Positions 53,205 to 61,069 of a stretch of 64,000 nt of DNA are shown piece by piece; within the stretch, counting starts at the first letter, position 1; each line of letters starts with the position of its first letter. The notes beneath the pieces were generated by a model that searched no databases, was not told the DNA's origin, and saw only the letters and a program-made list of their open reading frames with translations. The stretch comes from Larkinella punicea. GTDB lineage: Bacteria; Bacteroidota; Bacteroidia; Cytophagales; Spirosomataceae. The translations under genes were made by a program, and so were the position numbers. Where the stretch lies: the NCBI RefSeq assembly GCF_003334855.1, contig NZ_QOWE01000021.1, positions 1 to 64,000 of the forward strand, in the 5' to 3' direction.

Positions 53205-53917
53205 TTGGAATCGGAAACTTCTTCTTCAAATACCGGAATCTGATTTTTATTTTTCTGTATTTAGCCCTGTTTATTCCGTCGCCCCCGATTTTTTCGCCGG
53301 CGGTTTTCGGCCCCTCGTTTTATGTCTGGCCCATCGGTTTGGGTCTGTTGATTACGGTCAGTGGTCAGCTCATCCGGGGGGCCACCATCGGGCTGGCGTA
53401 CATCGTCCGGGGTGGAAAGGACAAAAAGGTCTACGCCGAAACGCTGGTGACGCAGGGGATCTTCAACCACTGCCGGAATCCGCTCTATGTGGGCAATGTC
53501 CTGATGTTGCTGGGCGTTGGCATTCTGGCCAATTCGCTGCTGTTCACGGGTGTTTTCATGCCGCTTTTTCTGTTCATCTACCAGGCCATCGTCATTGCCG
53601 AAGAGACTTTTCTGCGCAACAAATTTGGCACCGCATTCGATCAATATTCGCACCAGGTCAACCGCTGGATTCCGGATCTGCGCGGCATCGGACAAACCTT
53701 TTCCAGTATGCAATTCAACTGGGTGCGGTGGGTGCTGAAAGAATACAATACCCAGTATGTCTGGCTCACCGGTATCACCCTCATTCTGTTTCTGAGGTAC
53801 CCCGTTTTATTCCAGTCCGATCACCGGTATACCCTGTTGGGTTTTCTTTTGGCCCTATGGCTGGTGCTGTATCTGTTTGTGCGGTATTTGAAAAAATCCG
53901 GCCGGATGCAGGCCTAG
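53201..53917 (+). CDS. Membrane methyltransferase, isoprenylcysteine carboxyl methyltransferase (ICMT/PEMT)-like
   Basis: Integral membrane protein of 238 residues with five to seven hydrophobic helices. The ICMT/PEMT SAM-binding region is GIFNHCRNPLYVGNVLMLLG (about 87-106), followed by VIAEETFLRNKFGTAFDQY, both marks of this family. Its start overlaps the CmoA-like stop (ATGA), so the pair is translationally coupled. The substrate may be a lipid, quinone-like or hydrophobic molecule; this is not shown. The second TetR gene and the efflux operon follow. Confidence 0.82.
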   Translation: MIGIGNFFFKYRNLIFIFLYLALFIPSPPIFSPAVFGPSFYVWPIGLGLLITVSGQLIRGATIGLAYIVRGGKDKKVYAETLVTQGIFNHCRNPLYVGNVLMLLGVGILANSLLFTGVFMPLFLFIYQAIVIAEETFLRNKFGTAFDQYSHQVNRWIPDLRGIGQTFSSMQFNWVRWVLKEYNTQYVWLTGITLILFLRYPVLFQSDHRYTLLGFLLALWLVLYLFVRYLKKSGRMQA

Positions 53918-53986
53918 CCCGCTATGGGTACGATTCAAACCTGTTAAAAAACCGCTTAAGGAGATCAAAAACCGCTAATCAATCGT

Positions 53987-54004
53987 TTTGATCAATTGAT
54001 TAAA
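53987..54004. promoter_or_regulatory. Operator 3: TTTGATCAATTGATTAAA, upstream of tetR2
   Basis: An 18-bp palindrome with one mismatched pair, followed by the half site TTTTTTGATTAAAA (54005-54018). Its distance to the -33 and -7 boxes equals that at the first TetR gene to the base. Confidence 0.72.
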
Positions 54005-54020
54005 TTTTTTGATTAAAATG

Positions 54021-54052
54021 TTTGCTTATTCGATTTCGGGATTTTACCTTTG
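54021..54052 (+). promoter_or_regulatory. Promoter of tetR2
   Basis: TTTG (54021-54024), a 20-base spacer and an exact TACCTTTG (54045-54052). The start codon lies 22 bases downstream. Confidence 0.75.
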
Positions 54053-54073
54053 ACCCGTCATTCTACCAACACC

Positions 54074-54697
54074 ATGAAATGCCTCACTGACACAACCGAA
54101 GAACGCATCAAGGAAGCGGCCAAAACCGTGTTTCTTGAAAAGGGCTTTGATGGTACGACGACGCGGGATATTGCCAGTGCAGCCGGCATCAACAGTGCGC
54201 TGATGAACTATTATTTCCGCAGCAAAGAGAAGCTGTTTCAGTCGATTTTCAATGACGTTTGCACGCTGATGTTCGAGGGCATGCTCGAACTGATCAACCA
54301 GCCCATCAGTCTGCGCGATAAAATATCGAAACTGATGGATCACCAGTTTCAGATGATGATGCAGAATCCGAATCTGACCATTTTCATCATGAACGAGCTA
54401 CGCCTGAATCCGGAAAGGCTGTACGGAACGCTCGGGATGGCCAAACAGGTTCCGGAATCGATTTTTCACCAGCAGATCGAAGATGCCATTGCGCAGGGGA
54501 TCATTACCCCGATCGATTCGGATCATATCCTGACGATGATCATTGCCAACATCCAGTTTCTGTTTGTGTCCAAACCGATGACGATGCTGGCCCAGGGACT
54601 GGACGAAGCGGGTTTTAACGCCTTTGCCACCCGCCACATGGAATACGTCAAAGACATGATCTGCGAGTATCTTTTTAAGCCTGAATCGGTTACCTGA
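54074..54697 (+). CDS. TetR/AcrR-family transcriptional regulator, copy 2
   Basis: 207-residue near-copy of the regulator at 51718. The recognition region is nearly the same (AKVAGINSALMNYYFRSKEK versus ASAAGINSALMNYYFRSKEK). Long stretches of DNA are identical, including synonymous positions. Differences cluster at the N-terminus, at residues 72-75 (DLVNR versus ELINQ), at HRNPERLYATVGMAKK versus LRLNPERLYGTLGMAKQ, and at the last few residues. It precedes the TolC-MFP-RND operon with a palindrome between, so it most likely represses that pump. ATG 54074 is set by the promoter at 54021-54052. Confidence 0.9.
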   Translation: MKCLTDTTEERIKEAAKTVFLEKGFDGTTTRDIASAAGINSALMNYYFRSKEKLFQSIFNDVCTLMFEGMLELINQPISLRDKISKLMDHQFQMMMQNPNLTIFIMNELRLNPERLYGTLGMAKQVPESIFHQQIEDAIAQGIITPIDSDHILTMIIANIQFLFVSKPMTMLAQGLDEAGFNAFATRHMEYVKDMICEYLFKPESVT

Positions 54698-54713
54698 TTT
54701 TTTTTGCACCAAA

Positions 54714-54731
54714 TTTAATCAACTGATTAAA
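54714..54731. promoter_or_regulatory. Operator 4: TTTAATCA-AC-TGATTAAA, upstream of the efflux operon
   Basis: An 18-bp palindrome with a 2-base centre, 16 bases after the second TetR stop and 67 bases before the TolC start. A half site TTTAATC lies at 54740-54746. The layout (TetR stop, T-run, palindrome, half site) repeats that downstream of copy 1. Confidence 0.75.
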
Positions 54732-54798
54732 TCAAACAATTTAATCGTCCGAAAATCCTGTTTTTAGTCCACAATCCGCTTTACTTACAATTTTTGAC

Positions 54799-56118
54799 AT
54801 GAAACGTACACCATGGTATCTCGGCCTGATACTCGCTTTCACCAGCACGCTCACTCAGGCTCAAGACCTTACGCTCCAACAACTGATCGACAAGGCCCTC
54901 ACCAGCAACCTCAGCGTGCAGTCGGCCCAGTTTGACGAAACCAAAACGGAAGCCCGCATTGCCGAAGTAAAAGCCGGGGCAAGACCCTCCGTCAACCTGA
55001 CCGGTGATTACAAACGGTATCTGAAAATTCCGGGACAGGTTGTTCCCACTTCGGCATTCGGTGGCCCTGAAGGCACCTATTCCGTGTTGGCTTTCGGACT
55101 TCCCTACAATCTTTCCACTTCGGTGCAGGCTTCCCAGGCGTTGTATAATCCGTCGGTCATGATCGGGTTGAAGGCCGCCAAAACCAGCCGCGAAGTGTCG
55201 GCACTGCAAACCCGGCAGGTGAAAGAAGATGTCGCCTACAACGTAGCCGCCACCTATTACAACCTGCAAACGACGGCCCAGCAAATGGCTTTTCTGCGCC
55301 GGAACATCGTTTCGTCCGACAAGATGATCCAGATTACGGATCTGCAGCGGCAGAACCAACTGGCGAAAGGCGTGGATGTCGACCGGCTGCGGTTGAGCAA
55401 AACCGCATCGGAAACGCAGATCGAATCATTGCAGGCAACCTACAACCAACTGCTGAACCTGCTGAAATACCTGACCGGTACCCCGCAAAGCGAGCCGCTG
55501 GCGGTGTTGACCCAGATCGATGAAACAACGCCGACAGTGACTTTCGAAGCCCCCGCCATCAACCGCACGGATCTGCTGCTGCTCGACCGCCAGAAAGCCC
55601 TCAACGCCCTGGATCTCCAAAACATCAAAGCCGGTTTTTTACCCACGGTTTCGGCTTATGGCGTTGCGAACAGTACGGTGTATGCCATCGGCGGGGATAA
55701 TTCCTACCTCAAGAATGTGCCGGGGTATTGGGTGGGTCTGCAACTGAACTGGAACGTGTTCGACGGGCTGGCCCGCAAATCCAGAGTGACACAGAAAAAA
55801 CTTGATAACCAGAAGCTCGAAACCCAGCTCCAGCAAACCCGCGAGTCGATTACGATGGACGTGACCAACGCCCAAAACAAACTGCTGGTGGAACAACGGA
55901 ACCTCACCACCAACCGCGCGCAGGTGACACTCGCCGAAAAAATCTACACCCAAACACAACTTCAATTTAAGGAGGGTACGGTCGGCATCAGCGAAGTGAT
56001 TCAGACGGAAGACGAGCTGCGCAACGCCCAGAACACCTACCTCAGCACGTTGGTCGCCTTTCGGTCGGCCGAACTCGACTGGAAAAAAGCAACCGGAAAC
56101 CTCATTGTCAATCCATAA
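54799..56118 (+). CDS. TolC-family outer-membrane efflux protein
   Basis: 439 residues with a signal peptide ending TLTQAQD. It has the two long helical-hairpin repeats of TolC proteins, for example LTLQQLIDKALTSNLSVQSA at the start and YTQTQLQFKEGTVGISEVIQ near the end. It forms the outer-membrane duct of the tripartite pump encoded with the next two genes. The 21-base gap to the adaptor gene supports an operon. The palindrome upstream (54714-54731) is the likely control site. Confidence 0.92.
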   Translation: MKRTPWYLGLILAFTSTLTQAQDLTLQQLIDKALTSNLSVQSAQFDETKTEARIAEVKAGARPSVNLTGDYKRYLKIPGQVVPTSAFGGPEGTYSVLAFGLPYNLSTSVQASQALYNPSVMIGLKAAKTSREVSALQTRQVKEDVAYNVAATYYNLQTTAQQMAFLRRNIVSSDKMIQITDLQRQNQLAKGVDVDRLRLSKTASETQIESLQATYNQLLNLLKYLTGTPQSEPLAVLTQIDETTPTVTFEAPAINRTDLLLLDRQKALNALDLQNIKAGFLPTVSAYGVANSTVYAIGGDNSYLKNVPGYWVGLQLNWNVFDGLARKSRVTQKKLDNQKLETQLQQTRESITMDVTNAQNKLLVEQRNLTTNRAQVTLAEKIYTQTQLQFKEGTVGISEVIQTEDELRNAQNTYLSTLVAFRSAELDWKKATGNLIVNP

Positions 56119-56139
56119 CATACACAACCTATTAACACC

Positions 56140-57189
56140 ATGAAACGCATCATCATTGTACTCGTTCTCGTTGGCACCCTCGGCCTGACTGCCTGGACGC
56201 TCCTCGACAACAAAGAAAAAGTAGAAGCCAAAGTCTATAAACCCGACGCCGACCTGAAAGTGGGCGTGCGGACGGCATCCGCCGAACTCCGCAACCTGTC
56301 GGAAGAAACCCTGTTCCTGGGTTCGTTTTTGCCCAACCGCGAAGTCGAAATCCGGCCCCAGGCCGGTGGCCAAATCACGCAGTTGCCGATTGAAGAAGGC
56401 CAACTGGTTGGCGCAAACCGCCTGATTGCCAAGCTGGACGACGAACAGCTTCACTACCAGATCGAAGCCCTGCAAGTGACCCTGGAAGGCTACCAGAACG
56501 ACGTTCGGCGGTATGAAGCGCTGGTGAAAGGCGATGCTACGCCGGCCATTAACCTCGAACGGGCCCAACTGAACATCCGGGCCACCGAAGCACAGATCAA
56601 ACAACTCAAAAAGCAGATCGCCAACACCACCGTCACCGCTCCTTTCTCGGGCATCGTAACCCAGAAAATGGTGGAAAAAGGCTCCGTCGTTTCCGTCGGT
56701 TCGCCGATTGCCAAAATCACCGACATTTCGTCGCTGAAACTGGTGGTCGATGTACCGGAAAAAGCCATCAACCAGTTCCGCGTTGGCCAGTCGCTGCCGA
56801 TTGAAACCGAGGTATACCCCAACGTCCGGTTTACGGGACGCGTGACGATGATCGGTTCCGAAGGCGATGCCGCCCACAACTACCCGGTTCAGATTACGGT
56901 GAGCAACTCCGGGGCCAATCCGCTGAAAGCCGGTATGTACGGTTCCATTGCCAACATGAACAAACTGAAGACCCAAACGCTGTCGGTGCCGCGTCAGGCC
57001 ATCATGGGATCCGCCAAAGCCCCTCAGGTGTACGTCATTGAAAACGGCAAAGCGGTTCTCAAAACGGTAGAAATTGGTGCGACCACCAACCAGTACTACG
57101 AAATCACAAAAGGCCTGAAAGCGGGCGATCAGGTCGTCACCAGCGGTCAGATCAACCTCCAGAACGGCACTTTGGTCAATGCACAATGA
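56140..57189 (+). CDS. RND efflux periplasmic adaptor (membrane fusion protein)
   Basis: 349-residue HlyD/AcrA-type adaptor. An N-terminal membrane anchor (RIIIVLVLVGTLGLTAWTLL) is followed by the lipoyl half-motif EIRPQAGGQITQLPIEEGQL, a coiled-coil hairpin (about 105-170), the second lipoyl half TVTAPFSGIVTQKMVEKGSV, a beta-barrel domain and the membrane-proximal domain. It bridges the RND permease and the TolC protein. A 126-base gap with an inverted repeat separates it from the permease gene. Confidence 0.92.
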   Translation: MKRIIIVLVLVGTLGLTAWTLLDNKEKVEAKVYKPDADLKVGVRTASAELRNLSEETLFLGSFLPNREVEIRPQAGGQITQLPIEEGQLVGANRLIAKLDDEQLHYQIEALQVTLEGYQNDVRRYEALVKGDATPAINLERAQLNIRATEAQIKQLKKQIANTTVTAPFSGIVTQKMVEKGSVVSVGSPIAKITDISSLKLVVDVPEKAINQFRVGQSLPIETEVYPNVRFTGRVTMIGSEGDAAHNYPVQITVSNSGANPLKAGMYGSIANMNKLKTQTLSVPRQAIMGSAKAPQVYVIENGKAVLKTVEIGATTNQYYEITKGLKAGDQVVTSGQINLQNGTLVNAQ

Positions 57190-57204
57190 GATTCAATGAG
57201 TGAA

Positions 57205-57275
57205 TGATAGAATGAGCGAATGAGTGAATAATAGACTCGGTTTTGCGACAGTTCCTCCATTCACTCATTCTATCA
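57205..57275. repeat. Iterated-word inverted repeat between adaptor and permease genes
   Basis: TGATAGAATGAG (57205-57216) pairs with 57264-57275, and in another register GAATGAGTGAAT (57218-57229) pairs with 57259-57270. The left side iterates GAGTGAATGATAGAATGAGC, so several hairpins are possible. Its position inside an operon suggests a processing or attenuation element. Confidence 0.65.
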
Positions 57276-57315
57276 TCGCTCCGGCGACCCGGTCAAAATT
57301 CAAAATTCCTTTTCA

Positions 57316-60300
57316 ATGAACTTCTTCGAAACCATCATCAAGCGCCCCTCGATGATTATCGTGCTCTTCGCGATATTGACCATCGGCGGCATATTTTCCT
57401 ACCAGATGTTGAGTTATGAGTTGTTGCCGGAATTTTCGGTACCAACCATCACCATCACCACGGTTTATCCCGGAGCGGCTCCATCGGAAGTCGAAACGGA
57501 AGTCAGCAAAAAGCTGGAAGACGCCATTTCCGGACTCGATAACCTCGACGACATAAAGGCCAATTCGTTCGAGAATGCCTCCGTCATTATCGTCGGTTTT
57601 AAACCGGGTACCGATGTCGATAAGGCGCTGGAAGACGCCCAGCGGGCCATCAACAAAATGGTGAGCGACTTGCCCGACGATGTAGAAACCCCATCGCTGT
57701 CGAAAATCTCGCCCAGCGATCAGCCCATCATGCAATTACTGGCGACCTCTTCCCTGCCGAACGAAGTATTCTACCAGCAGATGGAAGACAAGTACCTGCC
57801 AGTGATGCAGCAAATCAAAGGGGTGGCTGAAATTACGATGGTGGGGGGCGAAAAACGGGAAATCCGCGTCAACGTCGACGATGACAAGCTGAACTACTAC
57901 GGTTTATCGCTCCTGCAAGTCACGCAGGCCATCAACCAGGCCAACCTCGATTTCCCGACCGGAAAAGTAAAAAACACGGCGGAAAACATGACGCTGCGGT
58001 TGGCGGGCAAATTCAATTCGCTGGACGACATCCGGAAACTGGTAATTGTAACGCCGAAAGACGGCAGCCCGATTCGGGTGGGTGATGTCGCCAATGTGAC
58101 CGACGGTTTGACCGAAACCTCCAGCATCAGCCGCTACAACGGACAGAACGGGATTGGTTTGTTCATCAAGAAACAATCCGACGCCAACGCGGTCGAAATC
58201 AGCCGGTTGATGCAGGAAAAACTGACGCAGATCGAAAAAGACAACGCCAAAGACAAGGTTCACTTTGCGATTGCCTACGACAGCAGCGTGTTCACGCTCG
58301 AATCCGTGGAAGCCGTAACGCACGACTTGATTCTGGCCGTGGGGCTGGTGGCCGTCGTGATGCTGCTCTTTTTGCACAGCTTCCGGAATGCCTTCATTGT
58401 GATGGTATCGGTTCCGGCCTCGCTGGTTTCGGCTTTCCTCTTCATGTTCGTGATGGGTTATTCGCTCAATTTGATGACGTTGCTGGCTCTGTCGCTGGTG
58501 ATCGGGATTCTGGTCGATGACTCGATTGTGGTTCTGGAAAACATCCAGCGACACCTTGAAATGGGCAAAGACCGCTGGCAGGCAACGCTCGACGGCATGA
58601 AGGAAATCGGTTTTGCCGCCGTTGCCATCACGCTGGTGATTGTGGTGGTGTTCGTGCCGATTACGTTCGTGGATTCGGTCATCGCCGACCTGCTGCGTCA
58701 ATTCTCGCTGACCGTTGCTTTTGCCACCATGACCAGTCTGGTCGCCAGTTTCACGCTGACGCCCTGGATGACATCCCGGCTGGCGAAACTGGAGCATCTG
58801 AACCCGAAAAACCCGTTCCAGGCGTTTCTGCTTTGGTTTGAAAAAGGGTTGACGGGTTTGACCAACTGGTACCACGGCAGCCTGAAATGGGTGCTGACCC
58901 ACAAGCTGGCCTTCACCGGTATTCTGATTGCGCTCTTCGTGTTCACTGGCTGGGTGATGAGTCTGGGAATCATCGGATCACAGTTTGTGGCAGAGGGCGA
59001 TCAGGGAAAATTCCTGCTGACGATGAAAGTCGACAAAAGCGCGTCGCTGCAACACAACAACCTGACCACCCGCCAGATTGAGGATTACCTGCGTAAAAAA
59101 CCGGAAGTCCGCAGCATTTTCACAAACGTAGCCGGGGCCAGTACCGGTTTGAACAGCACCGGACAGGGTGAAACCAACCGGAGTGAATTGACGATTGAAC
59201 TGGCCGAAGCCAGCGAACGGCCTGGTCACCAGCCCACGGAAGCGTATATGATTTCGCTGCGGAAAGAACTGGAGCAGCGTTTTCCCGCTATCGAGTTCAA
59301 ATCTTCGGTGGTCGGTATAGTCAATTCCGGTACGGCTCCCATCGAGATTTTCCTCAGTGGCGATAACATAGACCAACTACTGGCTTCGGCCAATGACCTG
59401 GGAAACCGCATTCGGAAAACACCGGGAGCCAACGACGTCAACGTGTCCATCGAATTGGGTAATCCCGAAGTGCGCGTGGAAATCGACCGCGAGAAAATGG
59501 CCAAATTAGGGCTTGATATTCAAACCGTTGGAGCCACCTTACAGAACGCCTTCGCCGGAAACGACGACTCCAAATTCCGCGACGGTGGTGAGGATTACGA
59601 CATCCGCATCATGCTTGATGCGTTTGACCGGAAAAACCCGGACGATGTCAAGAACATCAACTTTGTGAGTCCACTGGCCGGTCGTACGGTTCGGCTGGCG
59701 GAGTTTGCCAACGTGAGCCTGAGCAACGGGCCTTCGCTGCTGGAACGCAAAAACCGCCGGTCGTCCGTGACCGTAACGGCCAACGTGTTAGGCACCGGTT
59801 CGGGAACGCTGACGGCAATCATTCAGGCCGATCTGGCGAAAAATCCGCTGCCGGCTGGCGTAACCGTTAGCTGGGGTGGCGACGCCAAGAACCAGAGCGA
59901 AGGCTTCGGTTCGCTCGGAATCGCGATGCTGGCCGGTTTGATGCTGGTATATTTTATCATGGTGCTGCTCTACGACAGCTTTATCTACCCGCTGGTGGTG
60001 TTGACGTCGGTTCCCGTTGCGGTGGTGGGTGCCTTGCTGGCCCTGGCGCTGAGTTCGTCGGACATCGGGATTTTTGCCCTGTTGGGGATGCTGATGCTGA
60101 TTGGTCTGGTGGTGAAGAACGCCATTCTGATCGTCGACTTTGCCAATCAGCAGAAGGCTCAAGGCGTTCCGTACCGGGAAGCGATTCTGCACGCGGGAGA
60201 AGAACGGCTGCGTCCGATTCTGATGACGACCATCGCCATGGTGATCGGGATGATTCCGATTGCGATCGCCAGCGGTGCCGGTTCGGAATGGAAAAACTCC

Positions 60301-60462
60301 CTGGCCTGGGTGTTGATCGGTGGGCTGACCAGTTCGATGATCCTGACGGTTTTTCTGGTTCCGATGGTCTATTACCTCGTCGACCGGACGCAGGAGTGGT
60401 TTTCAAACCGCTTCAGCAAAACCAAATCGACTGAAAAAGTGGCCGAAACCGCTGTTTACTAA
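57316..60462 (+). CDS. RND efflux permease (HAE1/AcrB family)
   Basis: 1048-residue inner-membrane pump with 12 helices and two large periplasmic loops. It starts MNFFETIIKRPSMIIVLFAI. Helix 4 carries the proton-relay acidic pair in VIGILVDDSIVVLENIQRHL (about 395-414). VVFVPITFVDSVIADLLRQF and the C-terminal GLVVKNAILIVDFANQ are also family marks. It exports hydrophobic compounds with the adaptor and TolC proteins. No substrate can be inferred, though the methyltransferase pair under the same operator type suggests a link. Confidence 0.94.
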   Translation: MNFFETIIKRPSMIIVLFAILTIGGIFSYQMLSYELLPEFSVPTITITTVYPGAAPSEVETEVSKKLEDAISGLDNLDDIKANSFENASVIIVGFKPGTDVDKALEDAQRAINKMVSDLPDDVETPSLSKISPSDQPIMQLLATSSLPNEVFYQQMEDKYLPVMQQIKGVAEITMVGGEKREIRVNVDDDKLNYYGLSLLQVTQAINQANLDFPTGKVKNTAENMTLRLAGKFNSLDDIRKLVIVTPKDGSPIRVGDVANVTDGLTETSSISRYNGQNGIGLFIKKQSDANAVEISRLMQEKLTQIEKDNAKDKVHFAIAYDSSVFTLESVEAVTHDLILAVGLVAVVMLLFLHSFRNAFIVMVSVPASLVSAFLFMFVMGYSLNLMTLLALSLVIGILVDDSIVVLENIQRHLEMGKDRWQATLDGMKEIGFAAVAITLVIVVVFVPITFVDSVIADLLRQFSLTVAFATMTSLVASFTLTPWMTSRLAKLEHLNPKNPFQAFLLWFEKGLTGLTNWYHGSLKWVLTHKLAFTGILIALFVFTGWVMSLGIIGSQFVAEGDQGKFLLTMKVDKSASLQHNNLTTRQIEDYLRKKPEVRSIFTNVAGASTGLNSTGQGETNRSELTIELAEASERPGHQPTEAYMISLRKELEQRFPAIEFKSSVVGIVNSGTAPIEIFLSGDNIDQLLASANDLGNRIRKTPGANDVNVSIELGNPEVRVEIDREKMAKLGLDIQTVGATLQNAFAGNDDSKFRDGGEDYDIRIMLDAFDRKNPDDVKNINFVSPLAGRTVRLAEFANVSLSNGPSLLERKNRRSSVTVTANVLGTGSGTLTAIIQADLAKNPLPAGVTVSWGGDAKNQSEGFGSLGIAMLAGLMLVYFIMVLLYDSFIYPLVVLTSVPVAVVGALLALALSSSDIGIFALLGMLMLIGLVVKNAILIVDFANQQKAQGVPYREAILHAGEERLRPILMTTIAMVIGMIPIAIASGAGSEWKNSLAWVLIGGLTSSMILTVFLVPMVYYLVDRTQEWFSNRFSKTKSTEKVAETAVY

Positions 60463-60511
60463 CCATAAACTGATTAGGGCTTTCGCTTTCTGCCCCTAAT
60501 CCCCTAAAGGG

Positions 60512-60653
60512 CAGGGCTGTTAGTTCTTAAATTAGAATCGACTCAAGCCGACTATTTTGCCCCCCAGCCCCCTAAAGGGGGAGCGTGGAGCGCGAGAAAA
60601 CTCCCCCTTTAGGGGGCTGGGGGGCAAAAGCGGGGCAGAACTTAACAGCCCTG
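60512..60653. mobile_element. 142-bp MITE-like element with 10-bp target duplication
   Basis: Terminal inverted repeats CAGGGCTGTTA(A)GTTCT differ by one base. The element is flanked by direct repeats CCCTAAAGGG at 60502-60511 and 60654-60663. Deleting the element and one copy restores the symmetrical arm of the outer palindrome. It carries no gene, so any movement would need a transposase supplied elsewhere. Confidence 0.78.
60555..60629. repeat. Innermost perfect 29-bp palindrome
   Basis: TTTTGCCCCCCAGCCCCCTA continuing AAGGGGGAG (60555-60583) pairs perfectly with 60601-60629 around a 17-base loop (60584-60600). It sits inside the 142-bp element. No clear target duplication is seen, so its insertion is less certain than that of the element holding it. 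Confidence 0.8.
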
Positions 60654-60752
60654 CCCTAAAGGGGACTTTTGAATCCGAATTAAGCTGTGTCCAAGTCCCC
60701 TTTAGGGGATTAGGGGCAGAAAGCAAAAGCCATACTAACAACTACTTTTATT

Positions 60753-60998
60753 ATGATCGCTGAACAAATTGACAACCGCCTGCACGACCTGCTCGTCGGC
60801 ATGGGCATTAACCAAACCGCACTGACGGATCACACCAACTTTAGCAAAGATCTGGGGCTGGATTCGCTGGACATTACCGACCTGTTGCTACAGGTCGAAA
60901 TCAATTTCGGCATTCGCATTCCGGATCAGGAATGGTGGAAGCTCGAAACGTTTGGTCAATTGAAAGAATACCTGGCTCAGGAAACGCAGTTTGACTAG
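60753..60998 (+). CDS. Acyl carrier protein
   Basis: 81-residue ACP with the phosphopantetheine site DLGLDSLDITDLL (Ser38) and acidic helices (VEINFGIRIPDQEWWKLETF). It is not next to fab genes; a palindromic nest lies before it and a sugar epimerase and GT39 gene after it, so it is not the housekeeping AcpP by context. It may carry an acyl group for lipid or glycolipid assembly, with partners elsewhere. Confidence 0.88.
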   Translation: MIAEQIDNRLHDLLVGMGINQTALTDHTNFSKDLGLDSLDITDLLLQVEINFGIRIPDQEWWKLETFGQLKEYLAQETQFD

Positions 60999-61069
60999 AC
61001 CCTGCTTGACCACACCATTTTGATTTACGTATAGACCTTACCGTCGTCTACCATTGTCGATGAAAACCT

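Larger units (their letters stand above)
60478..60731. repeat. Outer palindromic element of a three-level nest
   Basis: The arms 60478-60511 and 60697-60731 are complementary with one mismatch and hold GGCTTT, then GCTTTCTGCCCCTAATCCCC. If the inner insert (60512-60663) is removed, the remaining 102 bases have the same layout as the element at 42632-42732: GCCCCTAAT(CCCCTAAAGGGG)ACTTTT, about 20 variable bases, then GTCCAAGTCCCC. Confidence 0.85.

Noticed and set aside
55639-57186. 515-codon open frame on the minus strand opposite the efflux adaptor
   Set aside because: It is antisense to clear TolC and adaptor genes, lacks any family motif and has the His/Phe/Val-rich composition typical of frames opposite GC-rich genes.
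57904-58902. 332-codon minus-strand frame opposite the RND permease
   Set aside because: Shadow of the permease; extreme His/Gln/Arg content and no domain.
60532-60763. Two short frames on both strands in the palindromic nest
   Set aside because: They simply translate the repeats, and both strands give the same kind of sequence because the DNA is palindromic.
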